A stretch of DNA of 64,000 bases from Acanthosoma haemorrhoidale (lineage: Eukaryota; Arthropoda; Insecta; Hemiptera; Acanthosomatidae). The notes beneath the pieces were generated by a model that saw only the letters and a list, made by a program, of their open reading frames with translations, searched no databases and was not told where the DNA came from. The translations under genes and the position numbers were made by a program. Location of the stretch: positions 104,461,139-104,525,138 of the forward strand of contig OV884011.1 in the NCBI GenBank assembly GCA_930367205.1. Direction: 5' to 3'. Positions 19,635 through 30,480 of this stretch are shown here, in pieces (positions within the stretch are counted from its first letter, which is position 1; each line of letters opens with the position of its first letter).

Positions 19635-22600
19635 TCTCTCTCACACACACACACACACTCTCTCTCTCTTTGCCGTTGCTCTGCTCGAATCATGACTTTC
19701 TTGTTTAATTAATTCTGCACCTCTCTTTCCTAACCTTGCTATTCTGGCTATTTATTCCGGCGTTGTCAGACCCCACACCTTCCTAATGGGATTCTCTGGC
19801 TTCGTCTCGCAAAAACTAGGTCATCCTAGGAACGGATCCCTTCCATGACAACCTAGTAGCATCTTCCCTTGCGGTCTAGTCTGTATCTTTCCGGTACCCT
19901 CAGATACCGAGTGTAATTTTGTGGTCATTCCAAGACCATGTAAACTGCCTACAAAACCTAGCCTGTACCTCTGCTCCTGAACATAATCAACTGTCAGGGC
20001 TCACCTTCTAAGATCTTATGGGGTCAGATCAATAAACAAAATACGAACAAAGCTGCCCTCCGACTAGGCCACCAGGAAAGGTCAAAGACCGCAGGTTTAT
20101 TCATATTTCGTTCTGAGGCCCACCGGGTAGTGTATTGGGTCGACGAGACCTCCCTCGGCGGGTGCCCCCGACACCAGACAACATTATAAGACAATATCTT
20201 CTTTTTTTTATTATCAATACTATACTAATAATGTGCTGAACATTTGCTATAACATTTCGTTAGTAACAATAACAGAAAATAGCCATTCCTGATGCATAAT
20301 ATAGTCAGATTCTCTAAGTGCACAAAATTTCCCTAAGTAAAGCCTAGGAGAGCAACATCCCCAACAGACTGCAGCTATTTCATGGAACAAAATTGTCATC
20401 AACATAGACTGACCCAAGATCAAGTCAACAGAAGTAAGTACTAAATAATGATAATGTAAAGAAACCCCTTCTCTTAGGCATAGGCCACTTTCTTCTCCCA
20501 TATAGCCCCGGACTGTCTTCCTCTTGGTTGGGGGTATATGTGGCCCTAACCTAACCCATGCGCTGTTAATCAATGTTACTCAGCAGACCTCTATAATGTA
20601 TAGTGCGACAAGTACTCACTATTTGCAGCTTTGTGATGTACCTCTTCCACCAGAGGAACTTGCTCATGTTGGGGCCGAAGGCAGCCAGCAGGTAGTACCC
20701 GTACATGGCCGCGTGCACAAAGCTGTTACACAGAGCGAGGAGCAATATCTGAATGCCTGCAACAAGTCAGAGCCAAACTCATACTGAGTACAATACCGAT
20801 CTTATATGCTCATCACTTAGTATACCAAGACAGGCATGGTATGTATAACCCCTCTTCACCTTATATCTTTTCAATACGTGCCTTAGAGCGTTAAACCATC
20901 TATTCCCAATAAAAATTAAATTTCTATAAATTTCTTATAGAAAGTGTGATGCACCTCACAATTAATGTTTCGTTAGGTTGAGGAAATGGTTTTAATGACA
21001 CTTAAGACCCAACATAAATACACATGATATATCAGTATATCGAGATCATAACTTTGATAATTTAATCTGATAGAAAAAAACACTTTTTAATTACAACTAT
21101 CTTACGTGATTAACAATCGATACTTCGTTATTTTTCATAATGCTGATTTTATTTTTAGCACATCTGTGACTAACAGCCAGACTGACACACACACACATAG
21201 ATGAAAACATAAGGGTTTCTGATTTTGGAAAAAAAAAACTTAAAAGTATCAAGGTACTTTTTTAATATAAAAAATGCTTATATTATTCATAAAATTAATG
21301 AACTCTATCTAATTATATGTAAATTATTGAGTTTAACCTAAGAAAATCGGCTTTAACGCGCGATTTCTATTGATGGTTCTCAAAATACATCCTTTTTGTC
21401 TTTGGCGTGCATGCGGCAAAATCATAACTTTAAATTTTAAATAGGTTCCGAGCTAGGCATTGAAAAATCTCAAAAGTTAATGGAGTGATCACGACTTAAT
21501 TGACATATTTTGCCATACTTTTCTTTATTTTTTTTTTTTAAATTAGAAACTATTAAGCATTTTTCGAGGGGTTGTGGATTATACCTTTAAATTTTCAGAC
21601 CATTTACTTTATTTTGACCACCATTTTCCGGTTTTTGACCACCATTTATTTCTGTCAGACGATAGTCTACAATAAAGGCAAAATACGACTTGAATGAAAC
21701 CAAAGCCTATCCCTTCGCCTTCAGAAATAAACATCTTTAGAATTACCTTTTGTCGAGGCCTTGATTGCTTTATTTGGTGGGGTTTTATCAAACCAATTAA
21801 AATTTGGAGAACAAAAGAAAAAGAGAGAAATATAAAATTAAACGTTTCTCCCTAAAACTGGATGCTCTGTATATTTTTTCCAGAATTGCTAGGATTGCTC
21901 TGCTATTGCTGCCTCGGCAGCTTCTCTCCCACTCTTACTTTCAGATCTTATCAGTCGTAACTTTTCTTCAAGGAATCTTCGGCCAGGGAGAACTTGTAGG
22001 TTAGCCGTTATAGGAGTTGCCTCCATCGAGGCAACGAGGTTCTATGATTGTATTAAACGTTGCAGTTAATCGGGACGAGACAATCGCCTTGATGATTCAC
22101 AACTTTTACCATTCATCAACCAAATTATGATTAACTTTAAAGGCAAATTGCAAACTAATCATATCTTTCTTTGTACGAATTAATTTCCTTGGGATATGTT
22201 AAACTTTAGTTTTGTGCAGTGGCTCACAACGCAGAAATACATACGCATTAAAAATAATGCCCTTTTAATTGGTACTGGAGGGAATCAGGGGATAAGGGAA
22301 GGGAGGGGTACAGGGTGACCCTCTGAAGCTTAACATTGAATCACACATCTCCACAATGAAAGCAACCAACATAAAATTATTAAATTATAAAACATAGAAA
22401 TGCAATTTGACGGTTATAAAAACAACAGCAACCTGAATGGGATGAAAGGATCGGTCAAACAACCAAATGATGTCCAACTACTCCGATATTGTTAGCCACC
22501 CGACGATTGGCAATCTAACTGTCAAAAACATCAGTGGCAAATTAATTTCTATTGAGTAGAATTCGGATTTGTTCCATAAACAAATGAACCCAAGCACTGA

Positions 22601-25600
22601 ATATAAAATCATTTTCGTCCTTGTAATGAAACCCTTAATTGAGTCACATGCATCACATTTAATTTAGATTTTTTTATTAACATTTGACTGAAATTTATGA
22701 ATTAAAGCATCAATAATTTTTTTTTGAAATCGATTTTAACCTAGATAAAATTTCAATAAATAACAGCTGAATTACTCACCGTTTATGTATTTGCAATATA
22801 TCCAGGAAAATATGGCCATGTTGGTGTGGTGGTAGACATGCAAGAACGTCACTTGCCTGGTCTTGCCCCTTAGCACGAAGAATATCTGAAAATTGTTCAT
22901 ATATTTATAGATTTTTTATTAAAAAAAAACAAAAAATAAAAACAGTGGCTAATTTGTTAAATAATTCAACAGCTTGGGGGTGGGGAGATATGAACTATAA
23001 TAGAAGTTAAGTGCCCACAGCACAAATGTATTATGGATGGACCTGATTATAAGTTCTGCGAATCGGCAGAAATAAATTAACTTATATACCTGTCCGTTAA
23101 AAAAACAACTTATTTTCTAGATTCTTTGCTGGAAACAACTACATCTTATGAGTACGCATATGTAATTTTTAAAAAAACAAGAAAGGAGCTTACCGTGTCC
23201 AGGAACTCAAAGTACTTGGACATTAAGTAGTACCACACTAAGCTGTCTACCTGAAACAGGTTGCCGCATCATTGTTTTTAATTGAATTTTAGGACGATAT
23301 TTATCTTAAAGTGCATACTCAAATTGTCCAAATGATTGGTTTACCTCATACGATATCTTGTAGTCAAGAATGCTCGGCGTGCATGCGGCTTTGAAGAAAA
23401 TACCGTACGTTTCTTTGATTCCCTAAAACAAAATCATTATTAGTGCTTATAATTCACATTATATATTATTTACGCATAAATTAACAAAAGAGTTGCCAAA
23501 ATTTAACTTTCGAAAACCCAATTTTGCAAATTTTTATTTTCAACTCACTTTCATTTTTGACACATTTCTTCCCTTGTCGCCAGTTGTTTATACTGTTTTT
23601 GCAAGTAAAAAAACCACCAATAAAAATTAGTTGGGTTATTGACCAGTCTCAAAATTAGGATAAGCGTCATTCTTTGACAAATTTCACCGGTAAGAAACAT
23701 GAGTGAATTTTAAAAATCACACTCGTTTTAGATATTATTTTCTAAAAACATCTTAACTTACAATCTTCTTACCCATTAGTTTTATATCTCCAACCGCTTT
23801 TGACAAAGATTTGTTTTAGCTTCATTTAAAGTCATTAAAGCCGGTATCGCTTCCGTGACCCTTAATTATGTTGTGCTTCATACTTTACTTAACAAGGAAT
23901 CCCTTCACCAGACCTATCTCCTTCCATCCCACAGATAGGCATCAATTCACCCATGTTCCCTTGCCAGAGCATCTACGAGCACTGTAGCTCTAACTTTAAA
24001 TTTAAATTCTGATTTTTGGTCGCTTCTGACATTCCATACTCACAGTGGTAGCAGCTCCCAAAGAATTTTTTTACCAATTAATTGATAAATTATTGACAAT
24101 TAATTCTTTAATATAGGACTAACAATATTTATTGCGTCGTCCATCAGGTCACACACAATTAATAGCCCCTTATATCTTTGACTAAAGTACTAACTCGCCA
24201 ACATAAAGGGAATCGCAATATTTGGTACTTCAGGCTCTTGCCATGCCGTGGAACTTAAATGTGGTTGGTTTTATGAGAGCAGCATTGCCATCATTGGTGA
24301 ACTGTGTTTTCTAATTGTATTTGGACTGCTAGGATGACTTAGTGAATTAATTATAACTACGAGCAAGGACTGTATCGTTAGGAGATAAGCATGATCTTTG
24401 TGTAATGAAAGCTGCCAGCTTGAGGCCTCCTATTCGAGAAATAAGGCTAACGCGTTCTCCTTTCGTTCCTCTATCCTGCTTTCTTCTTCAGGCCCATTCG
24501 CATTTTACTGCTCGCTGTTATGTGGGGACGAAACTTGTGTATGTGGCAACATGGCATGTCTTTGGGCATTTATTCGGAATAGGTGAAGTCTATGTGCCAT
24601 AGAGATTATGCGAAGATATTTAATCTCTAAAACTATTGATAATGTTAAAAATCAGAATATCAGTCTTAGTTATGAGTGAACTAGATTTATAATGGTTAAT
24701 TTTTTTTCCACACACTTTATGCCATTATATCTTAGACAGGCAGGACTCCTCAATTGTTTGAAAGTCAAGCTTCTCCTTCATTTAATAATTTTATAAATGG
24801 AACTCACTCCTATTATTTCTAGTTTTCATGATTAGGTAAGATAAGTCCTAGGACGTCATCTCATTTTTTTTAATCATATCTTTATTGAAATGATTACAAG
24901 CAATCAATACAAAGTATTTCAACTAGTACTTAGGATTTTAGTGGCTTGTTACTTTTTGGGGGACAAAAACCGCTTAACTTGACACTTTAATAATTAACAC
25001 TCAGTGAAGCATACTTTGACAAAAAGCTAGGTTTGGAGGAGGTCGCGAGGCCATCTCTCTCTTAAGCGATGCCGGGGATGAGATGTGAGTGTAGAGCATT
25101 AGCATACTGATTAGAATGCCCAGGCGCGTATGGAAGTCCTGATTGTGGGAGGTGGCTAGAACTTAATTGGATGGGATATTGAGATTAGCGTGAAGGAAGC
25201 ATTGGCTATCTTGAGGAGTCTAAATTGCAGGGATTAGATGCGGATAATATTAGAGGGCTTGACACTCCTCCACCTCATTTAAAATTTAAAGTACTAACCA
25301 AATCGTAAAATCGATTTTCTCAAAGTCATAAAGAAATCTACTTGTCTAAAGTTTTCAGGTAAAAATATAAAGTTTTCCCTTCCTGTTTTGTAGTTATGGG
25401 CATGCTAAAACTCATACCAAGTAACTCAGTTACTCATAGGTACTTTAGGCCATAAATTGTCATTTCATAGGTTTTTACATGTAGTGCCCCCTTATTTATA
25501 TTACCCTGAGTCTCATATCAACCCTGTCCCTGAGTCTGTCCCTTTCTAATTTTGGCATTCCGCATCTCACGTCCTTCATTTCGTAAATGATGTGCTCTAA

Positions 25601-26418
25601 CAGTGATTGGAAATGATTTGAAAGAAAATTTTGTTTCCATCATAAATATACATAATGAAGTAACGTAAAGAAGTTGAATGTGAAAAAGATAGAAACACTA
25701 CGTTTTTGTTGGATAGCTGAAAAAATGGAAATTGTTCCAAATATCATTCAACACATTTGAAGTTCTGAAATAATTTTTTGAGACCTCTTTTTGGTTGTCT
25801 CAGACAAAATGTAATAGTACTGTTGTAGTTTTTGTTCTAAGCAATCAAGAATCAATCAGCGACTCCTGACCAAAGTTACATTTATTGTAACCGTGAAGTT
25901 TCCAAAAAAAAAAAGTCAATTGTTGGCTGCTTAGATGCCTAAATTTGATTTGATTTTAGCTTACCTTGACGACGAGCCAGGTAGAGAAGATGACCTGGGC
26001 AATGTTGTAAGCTAGTAGGAGAGGCTTGAGGCTGTAGGGCTTCCTATTCTTCATGAACCTAGGGCCGGCCAGGAACACGAAGTAGAGGTATGCAGAGGTG
26101 AGGGCTACTGCGGGCCAGATGCTGGACATCATGAACCATTGGTCCACCGCTCTCCCTTCAGGTCCTTCATAGTAAATAGTTAGAATAGTTTATTAGTAGC
26201 AACTGATGAACACAATAAATACATATATATATATATATAATGATATATTATAATATATATGTAATATTTGATCTAACAGTGGTTGGAAATCATAACGTAA
26301 AGAAGTTGAATGTGAAAAAGGTAGAAAAACTACAAAACTACGTTTTTGTTGGATAGCTGAAAAAATGGAAATCATTCAAAATATCATTGGAACGTGCAAT
26401 GCTACATTATCAATATAC

Positions 26419-26467
<49 letters not shown>

Positions 26468-28996
26468 TTAAAACCAGAGGCCTGACTATGTTGAATACTA
26501 ATACGATCATGGAATGTAAACAACCCATGATCCTATGTATGTCTGATTGTCATCAATAATAAAGCAGTCTTTTACTCAGAGTGTGTCGGTGCATTTCCCT
26601 CTTTCGTTATTATGTTTCATCTAACTTAACCACCGGCGATTAACGTATATAAATATGTGATAATAACAGTACTTCTCCACGGAGTGCTCTTCAAGTTTAC
26701 TCCAGAAATATGTATTTTTTATTAAACTGAGTGCACCTGTACAGTATTAGTTAGAAGATTCATCACGCGAAACGTAAGATTCTTGGACCCTGTTTTTATT
26801 GAGATAAAGTGATAAGTCAGTGAGTCGGTTGTTTTTACTATTGTTTCTTAAATACTTTGTATTTTGTGATTTGACGAATCACCATGAAAAATTTCAGTTT
26901 CATAAGCTTTTTTAATCTTGAGATATAGTGATTAATCAGTGAGTGGTTACTGGATTTAAAGTGTATTATGTGGCTTAGTGTAAAATCAAGTGATGTTTTG
27001 ATGGTATAATCATGGAGAGGTCTTGGACCCGGCGTGAGATGAGAAAAGCAAGGAATGTAGAATCCGCTACCAATAATGAACCAAAAGAGCTCTCCAACCT
27101 TCGAGGAGCAATAGTGGTTACAGAAAGTAGGTGAATAAGATTAAGATGGGCAAGATACCCATGGAAGATTGATCAGGGCAGATATGTGAGGACTACTTGA
27201 GACTCCTGTCATAAGCAGAAAATGCATGTGACCTGGCCTAGGAAGGTCTGCGTCAATAGAGGTTGTATCACATGATACACATGATAAGGTTGTATCAGTA
27301 AATCCTTATCCTGTAGCAAATTGTCATAAGGCAGGCTGTCGATTAAGACAGGCAGGCTGAGAGGACTGGTAAAGGCGACGCACAGTGAAACAAGAGACTA
27401 GGTAATCTGGACATTTGAAGATTAATCAACCGACTTCTGCGATAGTATAGGAACATTTCACTGAAGTGCGCCGTTCTAAAATTTCGTATTTATACCGAAT
27501 CAAAAAGCTGAGGAAAATAGAAATTTGTTGGTACTCTTTACGGAACATTATGGATAAAATAGCTAACCACCAATAACTTTTGATATACATCTTCCAACCA
27601 TTAAAAAGTCAAAGATACCGAATTGGAGTTAAAAATGTACAATTTTAATTTGGCAATAGACAAAACAAAGTTGTGCGAATCGCTTTGCTTCCTTATTACC
27701 CTAAGACGCCAAACAATTGCTTACGTTACTTTTACTCTTATATAGATAAAATTAGAGCTATAAAAGTATTGCAAGTTAGTTTTAGAATGGCCATTATTTA
27801 TTGCTCATTTGTCCTGTTTTACTCAATCTACAATCAGTCCTGGCGAAAATTTTCTTGAATCCTTAATTTCGATGCAAATTGTTGAAAGTTATATGTTCAT
27901 ATGACTTTGGTTGAGGAAATTTTTTTATTTGTTTACTTAGATCACAATGCTCAAATACTTTTATAAGGATGAAAGAAGAAATGAAAATTGAAGAATTAGC
28001 CCAAACCTGATACCCTATCACAGGCCCCCATTTACAAACTAATGCTAAATTTGGTTCTTAGTCATCATTTAAGGGAATTGATTTTAGAATTCTTGAATCA
28101 GTTTTGTTTATTTCACATACCTGAACATTAGTTTGTCTGTTCATATAGATTCATAAGATTTTCTGGTTTAAAAAAATACAAACGAAACCAAAAATCAAAA
28201 AACTGGTAATATACGTATAGTAGCACGAATTCAAAATTTCAATTGGGATTTTTACTGTCGTAAAAAAAAAAAAAAAATTTCATCATCTGCCTCACTAGGA
28301 ATTATAACAGAATCTTCCCTCGATTTTTATTTCGATATTATCGAGAATATTAGTTAGATTAAGATTAAGTGCAGTACAGATATTCCACCATATCCTAATC
28401 AAATAATCAATTATAAAAGGTAGAAGAATAACAAAAGTTTAAATTTTGTATTCTAGCTAAAATTTGATAATGAAAACATGTACTTTCAGAATAGTAATTT
28501 TTAAAACTGGGTCAATAACGACAATTTTCAAGATGTTTATTGAAAATTCTAAAATGATTTTACACATGACATTACCAAAAGTACCCAGTTAAAGAAGCTC
28601 TCATGCAATTTTTAAAATAAGCTCTATTAGAATCGTGTATAAGGGATCAATGATGTGCCTCCATAACATTAAAAAAAACGACCTTTTTTAAAGCAATAAC
28701 TCAACCCCTACCGGCTATATCAATCCAAAAAAAACACCTGAGTCAAATAAGAAAACAGAGATATGATAAATAAAAATATGTACCCAAATACAATAAATAT
28801 ACATACAAACATGAATAAATAAAAAATAACAAAGTTTAGGGTCTATCTAAGCAATCTAATGAAGTTGAACCACTCAGTGTTCCTCTCACTCTATAAAATG
28901 AAAATAAAAATATACAATAAATATTATCTTCCTTCATGTCTTACCTTTGAATGAAGCATTTGTTTCAAACGCATAGAAAGCCCTATTAAGCTCCAT
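15300..28996 (-). CDS. ELOVL-family very-long-chain fatty acid elongase, gene B (seven exons)
   Basis: On the minus strand, exons 28996-28945, 26164-25965, 23422-23345, 23250-23194, 22885-22780, 20756-20620 and 15467-15300 join in frame to 265 residues, the usual ELOVL length. In order: [49 protein letters not shown] (about 122-129), IFFVLRGK (130-137), catalytic HVYHH (145-149), [19 protein letters not shown] (about 175-193), [11 protein letters not shown], and a final exon ending [16 protein letters not shown]. The RK at positions -4/-3 from the C-terminus resembles a dibasic ER-retention signal. It is an ER acyl-chain condensing enzyme by family; the substrate is unknown. All introns are GT-AG. 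The 5' UTR exon must lie upstream, because an acceptor (tttttag|G) sits one base before the ATG. Gene A is its inverted paralogue. Confidence 0.95.
16438..16642. repeat. Fold-back MITE, 205 bp, long imperfect TIRs
   Basis: The left arm starts GTACTATTTTGCTGG, continuing to GTAGCGGGTGGCAGTGACTG. The right arm, reverse-complemented, starts GTACTATTTCACTGG, continuing to GTAGCGGTTGGCAGTGACTG. The arms match over about 70 bp with a loop of about 60 bp, so the whole unit can fold into one hairpin. There is no coding capacity and the superfamily is unknown. Confidence 0.8.
19568..19670. repeat. (TC)n followed by (AC)n microsatellite
   Basis: An uninterrupted TC dinucleotide tract, one CCTC variation, then (AC)n and a second short TC tract. 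The open frame of Ser-Leu repeats over it is an artefact. Confidence 0.95.
19720..20200 (+). repeat. Jockey-type non-LTR 3' tail, fragment
   Basis: A GC-richer block with CCCTCAGATACCGAGTGT, CATTCCAAGACCATGTAAAC and CTCCTGAACATA in the same order as in the 3' region at 56.25-56.5 kb (CCCTCAGCTACCGAGTGTGA, CATTCCAAGACCACATAAAC, CTCCTGAACATAGCGC). No coding part remains. The final third (from about 20040) has no counterpart elsewhere in the window. Confidence 0.65.
20620..20756 (-). CDS. ELOVL gene [13 protein letters not shown] exon
   Basis: The acceptor is gttgcag|GCATTC and the donor CAAATA|gtgagt on the minus strand; 137 bp. It encodes [19 protein letters not shown] and [11 protein letters not shown]. 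Confidence 0.95.
20757..22779 (-). other. Intron of gene B
   Basis: A 2-kb AT-rich intron bounded by gtgagt and gcag. The frames at 21609-22004 show no family. Repeat-like stretches around 21150-21440 (ACACACACAC, and a GCGCGATTT-containing segment) suggest old elements, but none could be named. Confidence 0.6.
22780..22885 (-). CDS. ELOVL gene B, histidine-box exon (HVYHH)
   Basis: The acceptor is aattttcag|ATATTC and the donor AACG|gtgagt; 106 bp. It encodes [20 protein letters not shown], the catalytic box. Confidence 0.95.
23194..23250 (-). CDS. ELOVL gene B, 57-bp exon ending KYFEFLDT
   Basis: The acceptor is gtttcag|GTAGAC and the donor ACACG|gtaagc. It encodes [19 protein letters not shown]. 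Same length and phase as gene A 6303-6359. Confidence 0.95.
23345..23422 (-). CDS. ELOVL gene B, lumenal-loop exon
   Basis: The acceptor is gttttag|GGAATC and the donor TATGAG|gtaaac; 26 residues ([18 protein letters not shown]...), phase 0 at both ends. Three codons shorter than its gene A counterpart, in the loop that is most variable in the family. Confidence 0.9.
23423..25964 (-). other. Intron of gene B
   Basis: 2.5 kb. A plus-strand open frame at 24398-24602 looks slightly coding but has no recognised domain and no usable exon frame. The segment 25664-25755 is one copy of a direct repeat whose second copy lies on the far side of the next exon (26288-26390). Confidence 0.6.
25664..25755 (+). 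repeat. Direct repeat, copy 1 (flanks gene B exon 2)
   Basis: It shares CGTAAAGAAGTTGAATGTGA and TACGTTTTTGTTGGATAGCT then GAAAAAATGGAAAT, in order, with 26295-26390. Confidence 0.9.
25965..26164 (-). CDS. ELOVL gene B, exon 2
   Basis: The acceptor is tactatgaag|GACCTG and the donor GTCAAG|gtaagc. It encodes [15 protein letters not shown], the first membrane span and [14 protein letters not shown]. The phase-1 start equals gene A's. Confidence 0.95.
26295..26390 (+). repeat. Direct repeat, copy 2 (flanks gene B exon 2)
   Basis: Near-identical to 25664-25755, with a small AACTACAA insertion. Same orientation. Confidence 0.9.
26425..26464. repeat. (AT)n microsatellite
   Basis: An uninterrupted AT/TA dinucleotide tract of about 40 bp. 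A shorter one lies at 26222-26240. Confidence 0.95.
26489..27130 (+). mobile_element. Possible copia-type LTR and leader remnant
   Basis: 26489-26628 has an LTR-like build: it begins TGTTGAATACTAATACG, has AATAATAAAGCAGTC (poly-A signal) followed by CAGAGTGTG, and ends CATCTAAC. The next 380 bp hold two similar 30-bp segments (26797-26830 and 26919-26950, both with GATA-AGTGATTAATCAGTGAG-like sequence). A 38-codon frame starts at ATG 27011 ([18 protein letters not shown]). No second LTR, gag or pol was found, so the assignment is weak. Confidence 0.3.
28945..28996 (-). CDS. ELOVL gene B, first coding exon
   Basis: ATG at 28996; donor CAAAG|gtaaga-like (AAAG|GTAAG), phase 1. It encodes [17 protein letters not shown] plus the first base of a Gly codon completed by exon 2. 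An acceptor (aattaatttttag|G) directly precedes the ATG, so the transcript starts in a further upstream exon. Confidence 0.85.
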
Positions 28997-29609
28997 CCTA
29001 AAAATTAATTGAAAACAAAACATAGTTAGGAAGTGGTTTAAAAGGAAGCGAAAAACATTCATCTATACATATTAAAAATGTGCTCAAAAGATTTACTATC
29101 TATGATTCATTCAAAGTTCTATTAACATTTGTGTACCGAAAACATGGAAGAAATTTCTAAAACAAAACTATTTCAGTAGTAGTAAGCAATTATTATAAGA
29201 TATTCTGAAAGATCCCCGATTTTTGTGACGATAGAAAGAGTGGTAACGTATTAGATATGTTTACTGAAGGGAACAAAAGTATTGGCAATGTTGGGTACAG
29301 TCGTAGTTTATACTGGGAGGTACAAACTGTTGTTGTAGTTGTTTTCCAGCAGAATAGCACGTCTTTTGTAAGCATGATACTGCATATAGGCTATGATATT
29401 GCATGACAATGACTCAGAACAATGTTTAAATAAACCCAACAAATGAATATATAAACAGAGATATCGCACGATGTTTCTGTCTTCGAAAAATGTTAAAAAT
29501 AAAATTGGAAGGATGGATATTGTTTTTTTTTCAAGGTGTAATAACTGGCTGTCATCAACGGCTCGAGATCTCAGTACACAAATTTTTGAAGAGTCGACTT
29601 GTGCTTTAC

Positions 29610-29667
29610 CGAATACCAGGGAACCCAAGAAGCCGGCCAAGGTGAGGGCGGCACACCAGGTCCACAT
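29610..29667 (-). CDS. Candidate alternative first coding exon with hydrophobic leader
   Basis: On the minus strand ATG at 29667 opens MWTWCAALTLAGFLGSLVF, a 19-residue hydrophobic leader that looks like a signal peptide or first membrane anchor. It is followed by a splice donor TTCG|gtaaag in phase 1. A TATAAA lies 86 bp upstream of the ATG (29758-29753) with no other ATG between. Phase 1 with a terminal G is the same end as the MELN exon of gene B, so splicing to 26164 would keep the elongase frame (…[13 protein letters not shown]…). Splicing to 28997 would not. It may instead begin an unrelated secreted protein. Unproven. Confidence 0.4.
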
Positions 29668-29752
29668 GCCAGGCAGAGATTTCTTATTCTCAGGGTACTG
29701 ATGAAGGGTGGAGGATGTGGTCAAATAACCATGCCTCTACTTATACTTAAAA

Positions 29753-29758
29753 TTTATA
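29753..29758 (-). promoter_or_regulatory. Candidate TATA box
   Basis: TATAAA on the minus strand in GAGCATATAAATTTT, 86 bp upstream of ATG 29667, with GC-rich sequence (CGCGAGCCGGGGCCTG) just beyond it. The expected start site would be near 29725. TATA-like words are frequent in this composition. Confidence 0.4.
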
Positions 29759-29914
29759 TGCTCTCCATACAGCGAACATCAACCTCCAGCAGGCCCCGGC
29801 TCGCGGTAACTCTGGTCTTCTAATTGTTATCTTCTGTTAAATTATTAATTAAGGTTTCGGTTTAGGAATAGGTAATTGAATATTAATTTATGTTTACGGA
29901 TAGTTAAATCAGTA

Positions 29915-30480
29915 ATAAAATGGGCACAGGTTCATTGCGGGATTCTTGGTAATGAGCTGCCCCCTTATGTAGCCGAAACTGCAATAACTAATCCATCAGC
30001 AGTCATAAAGAGTTGCAGGCTGTAGACAAATTGAAACGCCAGTGGACTGACTCAAGTAAAGGACGAGATCTATATGAGAATCAGACAGCTATAGAGGAAA
30101 TCACCAATATCAAACTACAAACGTAAAAAAGTACTTATAGGAAATGGGGGAGGAAAAGTGATTTACCCAGAATCAAGCCTAAAAATGACAACATTTACAT
30201 TTGAGACAAGACCCGGTCAAAACCCGAAAGATAAAATTCAGTATTGCAGCAATATATGTCAGTATAAAATATAATTGGATACGTGTATTTGTCGCGAATG
30301 GTTAGGTAAAGACATTACCTATGCCGACAAATTAAAAGTTTCCCTTTTGTTGTATAATATGCGGAGGGTAGCACATTTCTGGTGAACGTGGAAAATTAAA
30401 AAAAAAGTATGCCAACTGCGGAGGTTCTCATCCTGATACTACTACAAGGGGTGACAGGCCCACCCTGTCTATTATAAGGG
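29915..30480 (+). pseudogene. Non-LTR retrotransposon debris (RNase H-like and zinc-knuckle-like)
   Basis: At 29913-29980 the frame KWAQVHCGILGNELPP resembles the H-x-GI-GNE end of retrotransposon RNase H. At about 30410-30445 CANCGGSHPDTTTR (first base supplied by tgccaactg) resembles a gag-type CxxCGGxH knuckle. Stops interrupt both and they are not joined in one frame. The assignment is by short motifs only. Confidence 0.35.

Larger units (their letters stand above)
15468..20619 (-). other. Last intron of ELOVL gene B (5.15 kb)
   Basis: It is bounded by gtgagt (20619) and gcag (15468). It holds a fold-back MITE (16438-16642), a microsatellite (19568-19670) and a Jockey-type 3' tail (about 19720-20200). 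An open frame at 18902-19162 in a more GC-rich patch has no recognised domain. The rest is AT-rich. Confidence 0.75.
26165..28944 (-). other. First coding intron of gene B, with repeats and an LTR-like segment
   Basis: It contains the direct-repeat copy 2 (26295-26390), (AT)n tracts, an LTR-like block (26489-27130) and scattered AT-rich sequence. Around 27140-27180, [14 protein letters not shown] resembles the C-terminal LRW-GH-RM block of RTE/CR1-type reverse transcriptases, but it is very short. Confidence 0.5.

Noticed and set aside
19495..19695. Open frame of Ser-Leu repeats
   Set aside because: Pure translation of a TC microsatellite.
24398..24602. Plus-strand frames with [14 protein letters not shown] and an acceptor-like cttcttcag
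   Set aside because: No recognised domain, the possible donor follows a stop in one frame, and it lies antisense inside a gene B intron.
29308..29724. 138-codon minus-strand open frame
   Set aside because: Reads through a good splice donor after LVF; only the first 58 bp from ATG 29667 look coding.
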